DNA of 64,000 nucleotides, taken from contig OX422194.1 of the NCBI GenBank assembly GCA_949130485.1, positions 7,841,273-7,905,272 of the forward strand, given 5' to 3'. The stretch comes from Agelas oroides (lineage: Eukaryota > Porifera > Demospongiae > Agelasida > Agelasidae). A program made the position numbers and the translations under genes. The notes under the pieces were generated by a model. The model had not been told where the DNA came from. It did no database searches and worked only from the letters and a program-made list of their open reading frames with translations. Of the stretch, positions 48,170 to 64,000 are shown one piece after another (positions within the stretch are counted from its first letter, which is position 1; each line of letters starts with the position of its first letter).

Positions 48170-48666
48170 GTGAACGATCTGAAAGCCGAAACTAGTGCAA
48201 TATGGCACAACGGGCAGAAAGGGTAGATATTCATGCATGTAAAACTCTGTCGTCTGGCCTCCGAGAAGCATCGTTTTGGCCCAAAAGTGGTCTCAGAACC
48301 AATCTCATAGCCTTTAATAATGGGGAGCATGCCTCCAGACCCCGTAGCTGTTGTGTGCTTACGCACGCACCACTAACCTGGCCACTTCAAATTTGATGGC
48401 TACAGCCCTGGTCACAGATACCACATCAACTCTTGAACTAGACATAGGACATCTACGTACTCAGAATCAAGACATTATCTCTAGTTTTACATTACTTTCC
48501 AGCTTTAATATAATTCGCCAGACTCTCGCACTCGCACGTATATATAAAAGCCGGGGCGAGAGTTTGGCTTCGTGCGATAAGTATTCTCCGTAGGCCTATT
48601 ATCTGCTATTTATATCATAGATAGTAGAGTGACATGTACTTGCCTGAGAACTCAGTTTCTGTCAAG

Positions 48667-48903
48667 CAAGGGGTAGTCCTGTGTAGAAGCGTTTGCGACC
48701 GGGATCAAAATTGAATCAAGCGATCAAACATGTCAAAGCCCTTTTAGGGGGGCCGATCAAGGGATCAAGTGACCTCTGAACTGCTAAAAATCGACAATCA
48801 AGAACGCGCGCGGCTGCAATTTGACCTTTGACCCTTGGAAAATCAAGCGATCAAGGGCCTCAACGTGATCGCGGTCGCAAACGCTTACTAGTACTACCCC
48901 TTG
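48667..48903. mobile_element. 237-bp inverted-repeat element, CAAGGGGTAGT ends
   Basis: The left end CAAGGGGTAGT and the inner GAAGCGTTTGCGACCG are mirrored by CGGTCGCAAACGCTT and ACTACCCCTTG. Flanking 5-mers are TCAAG and TTAAG. The interior repeats ATCAAGCGATCAA words. A diverged relative is at 58345-58616. Confidence 0.7.
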
Positions 48904-49209
48904 TTAAGGCAACGAGATGGACGCGCCCTAGCTCCCACACAAGTTGAAACCTATATTGTCTGAGTACAAGACTAGGTTGATTCCCGACGACAGGACACGG
49001 TGGCGGGTGTTGCAGCAAGAAACAGCATGCAGCTTTGCTAGCATTTTCCTTAGGATAGCTGATATCCTAAAACTACAGTTTGGGATCTTTCTTACTTGCA
49101 GCTGAGTGAGCAGACAAAAAACAAAATTAAAAGCAGAATTCAAGAGATTTAGATGTCATGAGGTGAACAAAGTTAGAGCAAAAACCCTGAAATGGTTGTT
49201 ATATCCAGC

Positions 49210-49488
49210 CAAGAGTTTATAACAGTAAGAGTGTGCAACTCCCATATGGTTTCTACACCCGCCATCTGGATTGGATGACGTAGGCAATCAGCAGTGAATA
49301 TGCTTAGCAGGTACTTAACATGAAGCCATTCTAGGTGCTAGTGTACATTAGCTATGTGAAAGCCCACCTGTTTGGTGCTGTGTTTCACAGCTAAGCATAT
49401 TCACTGCTGATTGCCTACGTCATCCTATCCAGATGGCGGGTGTAGAAACTATATGGGAGTTGCACACTCTTACTGTTATAAACTCTTG
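49210..49488. mobile_element. 279-bp MITE with CAAGAG termini and 7-bp target duplication
   Basis: Inverted ends of about 95 bp begin CAAGAGTTTATAACAGTAAG. The 7-bp target duplication ATCCAGC is perfect (49203-49209 and 49489-49495). It has no ORF and lies just beyond the 3' end of OXCT1. Confidence 0.92.
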
Positions 49489-49593
49489 ATCCAGCAGACA
49501 AGATTTTTTTACAAAATTAAAGCATAATGTTTTGCTCTGTAATAATGTATTTACTTGCAGACAATAAAATACAGCAGATAATCTCAGATTAGG

Positions 49594-57904
<8,311 letters not shown>

Positions 57905-58182
57905 AGACGTGCAGTATTAAACTTCAGGGAGGCGACTCGAGTAAAAAACGCGCCCAATATGACCGCCATCTATTGTACTAGACTACAGCCAACTGAATTA
58001 GCGGTTACTTTTGAGTGGATTGCTACTCGACCCCCTATTCAACCTGCAATTCATTGCACGACCTTTGAACTGATGTCATGCCCTGCAATTCATTGCACGA
58101 CCTTTGAACTGATGTCATGGTGGGTTATTTATGTATGAAATTCCATCATTGAATGGAGACGTGATATAATGAGACATGGTAT

Positions 58183-58284
58183 TAGTCTTGCAACCCAGAC
58201 CCAACCAACCCCAGCACGGATCACTTTCAGTATCACGCACGGGGGGAAGGGACGTGGGGTTGTTGGGTCTGGCTTGCGAGACTA
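58183..58284. mobile_element. 102-bp MITE, TAGTCTCGCAAGCC family
   Basis: Ends TAGTCTTGCAACCCAGACCC and GGGTCTGGCTTGCGAGACTA. Flanks are ACATGGTAT and ACATGGCAC, a 9-bp duplication with two transitions. Confidence 0.85.
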
Positions 58285-58344
58285 ACATGGCACTAGCTGC
58301 TACTGGCAGGCAAGAAACTCAGGTCTAGTTAGAAAATGGCTGAG

Positions 58345-58616
58345 CAAGGATAGTCACATATAGGTCGCCTGGTGAGCTTTTGCTACCAAGATCAAGGTTT
58401 TTGACTGGTGGAAATTGTGCTTAAAATTGCTTTATCACCAAAGCTCTCGATTGCTTGACTCACAGTGGTTCAAAGGTCAAATTGGCAGGCACACATTCTT
58501 AGTATCGTTGATATATGTTAGTTTTTTCAGTTTTGATTCATTAGTTGCTTGATTCCATTTTGATCCAGGTCGCAAAACGCTTCATGCAACGGGGACATGT
58601 AAGTAAATACTCCTTG
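58345..58616. mobile_element. Diverged inverted-repeat element, CAAGGA ends
   Basis: Starts CAAGGATAGT and ends ATACTCCTTG, with inner AGGTCGC words near each end. A 5-bp duplication CTGAG flanks it. It resembles 48667-48903 in ends and in internal TTGATTC/GATCAA words. Confidence 0.55.
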
Positions 58617-58625
58617 CTGAGCCAG

Positions 58626-59930
58626 CTAGACTAAGGGTGTGGCTATATGAGGTCTTTGTATTTGGATTGGTCCCCAAGGTTCTTCCTCTTCGTCCTCTTC
58701 TTCTTCCACATATCTTCTTGCTTTAGCTTCCATTTTCTTCTTTTCTCGGGCTGCACGTTGCTCCCTCTGTGAGGGTAGAGGGGTCCAGAGGTAGAGGGAG
58801 GATATGGTAAGGATATCTGTGTGGTGTGGGGAAGTGGGTGGGTGGAGGGAAGAGGGGAAGGGGGGAGGAGAAGGAGGAGGAGGGAGGGTGACAGTCACAA
58901 GACAGTTAGTTTTGTACCCAGACTATACATTGTGAAAATTGTGGTTTGGGAATGAGACTACACAACAAGAGCCAATATAGTAGCCAGCATCCATCTGTGG
59001 TACAGAGACTAGTCCCAAGGTGGCAGAGTCAGTGCCTCAGTAGCTGGCTAGGCTGACACCCTTGGTTCCTAGCCTTGTACCCAGGCTCTTTTGCTCACAC
59101 ACACAGAAGAAATTAGCCTGGGTATATATGAGGCCATGGTTCCTAGCTAGCCTCGTTCCCAGGCCTCCCCCGTTTTCGTTCTTCGGTTTGCATTCAGTAT
59201 AATACACGGAAGCCGAAGAGCGCAAAAAAACGCTACATTGAGTTACATTGAGTTTCATTGAGTTACATTGAGTTATGGTTAAAATGATGTCGACTGCAAG
59301 TGATATTATTTCCCTTACTTGTGTTGAATTGTGTAAGTGGAGCCATCTTGGTTGACCAACAGCACCTTGTACATCCGAGGAAAGATCTTCTTTGTGTTGG
59401 GAATAGGCAGTGGTTTCCCGTCAGGACCAAGACCCAGTCTGCAGATGAAATATACACAAGCTGATGCCCGAGGGCATTTGTTTCGTTTAGATGCTTAGAC
59501 TTGTGAGTCCTGAATAGAAGCTGTATTGTATGTGCTTAATGAACCGCTTCCAGGGAGTAACAGGGTTGAAGCGAGAGGAGGATTCGGGAGATGACGAAAT
59601 GAGAGGGGAGAGGAGGAGAGGTGAGAGAAGAGTGGGAAGGGAGGAAAGAAAGAGGGAAAGAGAGGAGAGGGAGTGGAGGAGAAGAGAGAGAAGGGGAGAC
59701 TACGTTTAAATTTTCAACTGGCACAATTATGAGATTTGTAATACTCACTTTTCTAATCTCTTTGCTGTTCTTGCAGTGGGAATTTTTGTTTTTGCATACC
59801 AACGAACAGGGACTCCTCCACTAACAGACCAATGAGTAGGGGCTCCCCCACTAGCAGACCCCTGACAGCAGCATGGCAGTAAAATGGTATTAAACCGTGG
59901 GGCACGTACGCCAAGGAACACCGAAACCAT
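58626..59930 (-). CDS. Small mitochondrial protein, MRPL55-like
   Basis: Three minus-strand exons: 59930-59749, 59438-59319 and 58764-58626, 441 nt, 146 aa with the second of two overlapping acceptors. Exon 1 looks like a mitochondrial presequence ending RWYAKTKIPTARTAKRLEK. Exon 2 encodes GLGPDGKPLPIPNTKK followed by FPRMYKVLLVNQDGSTYTIQ, which resembles the MRPL55 core (Y.R.YPVLLV.QDGST..I.Y). Exon 3 has a CAGAG double acceptor at 58764/58766. The upstream choice gives a basic tail ending KYKDLI; the downstream choice gives a tail with EEEEDEEEEPWGP. The usual EPR..LP motif after the core is not visible, so the assignment is tentative. If correct, it is a subunit of the mitochondrial large ribosomal subunit. 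Its start is 720 bp from the divergent CTNS start. Confidence 0.5.
59070..59136. mobile_element. Hairpin element, TAGCCTCG family
   Basis: Ends TAGCCTTGTACCCAGGCTC and TAGCCTGGGTATATATGAGG in mirrored arrangement; TGGTTCC occurs on both sides as a duplication remnant. A further half-copy (TAGCCTCGTTCCCAGGCC) begins at about 59,149. It lies in intron 2 of the small mitochondrial gene. Confidence 0.65.
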
Positions 59931-60650
59931 CTGAGAAAGATAACCAGATATGCAATAGGATCACAACACAAGGAGTAGCTACATGCATCTCATCGGTGAA
60001 CTATTTTCAACTAGGAGCAAATACTGCTCAATGAGTCCCTTTTGATGGCTTGATTTACAATAGCCACACCCGAGGAAAAATTGCTAATCAGTTGATCTTG
60101 ACTGTTTAGAGCTAATATCTTGATTCCTTGGCAGTCACCAAGGCAAAATATACACTACCCCTTTTACAACATAAGTGACTACCCCCTTTTACAAAAGGAT
60201 CTTTATAATGATTTGTGTGGAACTAGAATAAAATATGGACCAACAATGCCTACCTGCCTGTGGCTATTTTGCATGAAACAGTATGATTCATATAATTTAC
60301 ATGTATTATGTACATGGCCACTAGCATGACTAGGCAATGATGTGGCCATGTGCACGCATGATTGAATCACCATTGATGTAAACAGAGACGGATATACGAA
60401 CTTACTCACTTCAATGACAGAGCACAGCTGCTGAACGACCCATTGAAAATCATCGTCTAGACTTCAGAGCATACCGCCGGGGCTCTAGTCAATTCTCCCA
60501 GGCTCCTCCCGATCCCCAGAGCTACTTCAGACCAGGAATGGTCTGGGAACCAAACTACATGTAACTTGGGCCATGTGACCGGGTGGGCGGAACCACACAC
60601 TACGTACGTGTACTCAGCAAGTAAGTCATCCCTCCATTCAAGCACAGACA
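59931..60650. other. Divergent promoter region between the mitochondrial gene and CTNS
   Basis: No coding exon is seen. A half-copy of the CCCAGGCTC/GGTCTGGGAAC hairpin repeat lies at 60,490-60,552. The two flanking genes start in opposite directions, so their promoters share this interval. Confidence 0.5.
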
Positions 60651-62951
60651 ATGGCAGCTAGTACTGACAGGAGAATATGGTGGAGTCTGCTTGTAGCCGT
60701 GTGCTCTTGTGCGGTGGCACTGGCAGATGTCAACTGCGACTATGCAACGCCCCAAGGTACAGTTATGATGATACGTCGGGTTGGTACTTGCTGTCCTCTT
60801 GCCTGGTCTTGGTAGCCAGACTCTCACTCCCGATGAACATACCGAAGTTTTGTCTCGCAGCTGTCTCCAAAGCTGTGAGACAAAACCTCGGACATGTAGT
60901 CTGGCCCCCATACTACTTTATTTCTGCTCAATACAGAGGGGCAGTTTTTTACTGTGTGCTGACGACATAACTACAGTTGAAGTTGGTCAGAATACATCCC
61001 TACGGCTTTACGTCATGTGAGTTCAACCTTGCATGTAGCCTAGCATTAGCCTTGAACCCGGGCTTTCCATTCCGAGGTTTTGTCTCGCAACTGTCTCCAA
61101 AGCTGTGAGACAAAACCTCGGAACATGTAGTCTGGCCCCCAGACCCTCAGTATCATACACACACCGCATTCTTACTGGGCGTCTTGCTGAGGATCTGGGA
61201 ATGAGGACTAGGTAGTGGTAGGAATGGACATATAGGCCTGGGAACAATGCTGTACACACACACATGCTAGGCTTGCAAGCCTGGCACAGTTGGGATGTTA
61301 NNNNNNNNNNNNNNNNNNNNNNNNNNNNNNNNNNNNNNNNNNNNNNNNNNNNNNNNNNNNNNNNNNNNNNNNNNNNNNNNNNNNNNNNNNNNNNNNNNNN
61401 NNNNNNNNNNNNNNNNNNNNNNNNNNNNNNNNNNNNNNNNNNNNNNNNNNNNNNNNNNNNNNNNNNNNNNNNNNNNNNNNNNNNNNNNNNNNNNNNNNNN
61501 TATACAACATGCTTACAACGATCACTTAAATACAGACATAAACCGAAAGTGTGCAATACTTGGAAACATAGATTGCAAAAAAGCAATATACATACATAGA
61601 CAGACAACATGGAAGTTCAAGAGAGTCTGCTGATCAGTCTGTTGTAAAGTGATGCTCTTGTAAATGAATGTGTGCAAAGATGGTTGCATGGTTATAGAGG
61701 GAGTGTAGACCTATAGGAATGAAGGTGACCATACACACTACATGTATGCATATGTCACTCAAGTCAATGTGAATCATTGACGTTATCACACATCAACCTG
61801 GTGGCCTGCGACTCTCTCCTCTAAACAGGTATTAGTAAAGGGTTGAATTGTGGGACTATACATTGTACACTTTCCAAACTTTTGACCACTATGTTGAGTT
61901 ATTCCTGATCTTATCTTAGGGGTTCGGAGCAGGAGAATGAGACACTGAATCTTGTTCTTAATGTTACTGTGGACCACAGCGGAATTATAGATGTTCCAGA
62001 TCAGGTACCTTTTCCTTCTCTCCCTTCCCCCCTTCATCCTTCCCCTTTCTCCCCTTCCTCCCTTCACCCTTCCTCCCTCCTCCCCTTCCTCCCTCCTCCC
62101 CTTCCCTCCCTCCTCCCCTTCCTCCCTCCTCCCTTCCTCCCTCCTCCCCTTCCTCCCTCCTCCCCTTCCTCCCTCCTCCCCTTCCTCCCTCCTCCCCTTC
62201 CTCCCTCCTCCCCTTCCTCCCTCCTCCCCTTCCTCCCTCCTCCCCTTCCTCCCTCCTCCCCTTCCTCCCTCCTCCCCTTCCTCCCTTCACCCTTCCTCCC
62301 TCCTCCCCTTCCTCCCTCCCCCTGCCTCCCTCCCCCTCCTTCCTCCCTCTCCCCTTCCTCCCTCCCCTCCTTCCTTCCTCTCCCCTTCCTCCCTCCCCCT
62401 CCTTCCTCCTCCCCCTTCCTCCCTCCCCCCTTCCTCCCCCCTTCCTCCCTCCCCCCTCCTCCCCCCTTCCTCCCTCCCCCCTTCCTCCCCCCTTCCTCTC
62501 CCCTCCTCCCCCCACCTCCCTCTTCTCCAATCCTCCTCTCCCCTCTCTCCCTCCTCTCTCCCTCCTCTCTCCCTCCTCTCTCCTCCTCTCTCCCTCCTCT
62601 CTCCCTCCTCTCTCCCTCCTCTCTCCCTCCTCTCTCCCTCCTCTCTCCCTCCTCTCTCTCCCTCCTCTCTCCCTCTCCTCTCTCCCTCCTCTCTCCCTCC
62701 TCTCTTCTTTTTCTCCCTTTTCTCATCCATCTTCCCACCTAAGAGCAAATTCCACCTATATAGTGATTTGGAAATAAACAATTCCATTGGCCCAGGTGGA
62801 GATCAGTAGTTCAAACGCGACCATCTTACCCATTCATGGCATTGGTGCTGGTCGAACGCTCATTGGATTTTATATACGCACATAATGATGGGAACCTTTC
62901 TAATTCTTCAGGACCAATTGTAAGGTATGTCGGGGAAGTGGGAGGGAAGTG

Positions 62952-63001
<50 letters not shown>

Positions 63002-64000
63002 GGAGATAGATCACGATGGGATGGAGGTGTGCTTCTGTCTTTTACCACTCATTGAAAAACTTGATTTCTCCTCCCTTTCTTTTGCCTCTCCTTCCTCTCT
63101 CCTCCCTCACTCCTCCCTCTCCTCTCTCCTCCCTCTCCTCCCTCTCTCCTCCCTCTCCTCCCTCTCTCCTCCCTCTCCTCTCTCCCTCTCCTCTCTCACT
63201 CTCCTCTCTCCCTCTCCTCTCTCCTCCCTCTCTCCTCCCTCTCCTCTCTCCTCCCTATCCTCCCTCTCTCCTCCCTCTCCTGTCTCTCTCCTCCCTCACT
63301 CCTCCCTCTCCTCTCTCCTCCCTCTCTCCTCCCTCTCCTCTCTCCTCCCTATCCTCCCTCTCTCCTCCCTCTCCTGTCTCTCTCCTCCCTCACTCCTCCC
63401 TCTCCTCCCTCCTCCCTCTCTCCTCCCTCTCCTCTCTCCTCCCTATCCTCCCTCTCTCCTCCCTCTCCTCTCTCCCTCTCCTCTCTCCTCCCTCTCTCCT
63501 CCCTCTCCTCTCTCCTCCCTATCCTCCCTCTCTCCTCCCTATCCTCCCTCTCTCCTCCCTATCCTCCCTCTCTCCTCCCTATCCTCCCTCTCTCCTCCCT
63601 CTCCTGTCTCTCTCCTCCCTCACTCCTCCCTCTCCTCTCTCCTCCCTCACTCCTCCCTCTCCTCTCTCACTCCTTCTCACTCCTTCTCCTCCTTCTCTTC
63701 TCTCACTCCTCCCTCTCCTCTCTCTCTTCTCTCTCACTCCTCCTTCTCCTCCTTCTCTTCTCTCACTCCTCCCTCTCCTCTCTCTCTTCTCTCTCACTCC
63801 TCCTTCTCCTCCCTCTCCTCTCTCACTCCTCCTTCTCCTCCCTCTTCTCTCTCACTCCTTCTCCTCCTTCTCTTCTCCCTCTCTTTCCTCCTAGTCTTGA
63901 AAAGGTGAAATTTGAAGCATCCATTGTCCACTGGCTACCACTCAACATCATAATTGCCGTCGTTGGCTGGATCTATTTTGCTGCCTGGTCCATTTCCTTC
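60651..64000 (+). CDS. CTNS: Cystinosin, lysosomal cystine transporter (5' part)
   Basis: Cystinosin exports cystine from lysosomes with protons. Exons: 60651-60756, 60977-61016, 61920-62004, 62796-62924, and 63895 to beyond the window. Exon 1 is a signal peptide (WWSLLVAVCSCAVALA). Exons 2-4 form the lumenal N-terminal domain with several N-glycosylation sequons (NTS, NET, NVT, NAT, NLS, NSS), as in the human protein. Exon 5 reaches the first membrane helix with AVVGWIYFAAWSISF, close to human VIGWIYFVAWSISF. Splice phases agree except in exon 4. There the frame must drop one base in the TTTT at about 62865-62870 to give FIYAHNDGNLSNSSGP, matching the human lumenal stretch ending SNQTGP. The direct exon 2-to-3 junction keeps frame, but a further exon hidden in the 61301-61500 gap cannot be excluded. 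The PQ-loop motifs lie outside the window. Confidence 0.85.
60841..60891. repeat. Hairpin repeat flanking CTNS exon 2, copy 1
   Basis: AAGTTTTGTCTCGCA pairs with TGTGAGACAAAACCTCGG around a short loop; followed by ACATGTAGTCTGGCCCCC, which also follows copy 2. An outer TAGCCAGAC at 60,811 mirrors GTCTGGC, so the full element may be about 60,811-60,905. Confidence 0.8.
61072..61121. repeat. Hairpin repeat flanking CTNS exon 2, copy 2
   Basis: CCGAGGTTTTGTCTCGCA mirrored by TGTGAGACAAAACCTCGG, an almost perfect 18-bp stem. Followed by the same downstream word as copy 1. The two copies bracket the 40-nt exon 2. Confidence 0.85.
61301..61500. other. Assembly gap (200 N)
   Basis: Exactly 200 undetermined bases within CTNS intron 2; the length is probably a placeholder. 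Confidence 0.99.
62020..62725. repeat. Pyrimidine-rich (CCTCCCTCCTCCCCTT)n tract in CTNS intron 3
   Basis: Sixteen-base CCCTTCCTCCCTCCTC units pass into CCCCC-rich and then CTCTCTCCCTC units. Long open frames here are artefacts of composition. Confidence 0.95.
62955..63000. repeat. 46-nt G homopolymer in CTNS intron 4
   Basis: An uninterrupted run of G starts about 30 nt downstream of the exon 4 donor. Confidence 0.97.
63066..63890. repeat. (CTCCCTCTCCTC)n tract in CTNS intron 4
   Basis: About 820 nt of C/T-only or nearly C/T-only sequence, ending at the CCTCCTAG acceptor of exon 5. Confidence 0.95.

Larger units (their letters stand above)
47569..49593. other. Intergenic with three small inverted-repeat elements
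   Basis: No gene is supported. The region lies between the start of the Death-domain gene and the stop of OXCT1. It contains a G-run at about 47,808-47,819, a 45-bp hairpin at 48125-48169, an inverted-repeat element at 48667-48903 and a 279-bp MITE at 49210-49488. Confidence 0.6.
57905..58625. other. Upstream region of OXCT1, no gene seen
   Basis: Holds a 39-bp perfect-looking direct duplication (58043-58081 and 58082-58120, starting CCTGCAATTCATTGCACGAC) and two inverted-repeat elements. The OXCT1 promoter should be here; I cannot point to a defined motif. Confidence 0.5.

Noticed and set aside
61969-63908. Long Pro/Ser/Leu-rich plus-strand frames near CTNS
   Set aside because: They read through pyrimidine-rich introns. 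Only 61920-62004, 62796-62924 and 63895 onward have coding support.

Overview
The window is animal nuclear DNA. It has spliced genes with GT-AG introns, a DIRS-type retrotransposon remnant, several families of short inverted-repeat elements, long microsatellites and a 200-base assembly gap. The gene content suggests an early-branching marine invertebrate: giant sacsin-like proteins, Death-domain proteins with a helical repeat domain, and compact mitochondrial and lysosomal housekeeping genes. A demosponge is my best guess, but this is inference from family content and the sequence alone cannot prove it.

Layout. Positions 1-1,400 hold the last exons of an unrecognised plus-strand gene. From 1,651 to 47,568 every gene I recognise is on the minus strand. 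The arrangement is a twice-repeated pair: a Death-domain gene (23,899-28,180 and 45,848-47,568) directly upstream of a giant sacsin-like gene (1,651-20,191, 4,450 aa; 29,047-44,865, 4,276 aa). Both sacsin-like genes have the same three exons: 138 bp, 259 bp and one exon of more than 12 kb. Their visible start codons in the large exon are intronic; the true N-terminus lies in the two small upstream exons and completes the first ATPase-like domain. Copy A carries three SIRPT/GHKL-type domains, a J domain and a HEPN domain. Copy B has lost the J domain. The introns of the two copies can be compared as filled and empty sites, which identifies several mobile elements precisely.

From 49,594 to 57,904 (minus) lies a 14-exon succinyl-CoA:3-ketoacid CoA transferase gene (OXCT1/SCOT, 525 aa). 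Its introns are full of (CA)n, (CCCT)n and other simple repeats that abut splice sites. A small three-exon gene for a mitochondrial protein (58,626-59,930, minus; MRPL55-like) follows. Divergent from it, on the plus strand, the cystinosin gene (CTNS) starts at 60,651 and runs out of the window in its first transmembrane segment. One base too few in OXCT1 exon 2 and one too many in CTNS exon 4 break otherwise sound genes and look like assembly errors.

The least conventional structures are four. (1) An array of five homologous phase-1 units, each a 39-nt micro-exon or a relic of one, lies inside the first Death-domain gene; one is inverted, one has a lost donor and one is broken by a mobile element. 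(2) A family of tiny hairpin elements has TAG(C/T)CTCG termini and about 9-bp target duplications. (3) The sacsin-like pair shows mosaic divergence and J-domain loss. (4) A 52-bp tandem repeat copies the OXCT1 exon 3 splice donor repeatedly into its own intron.
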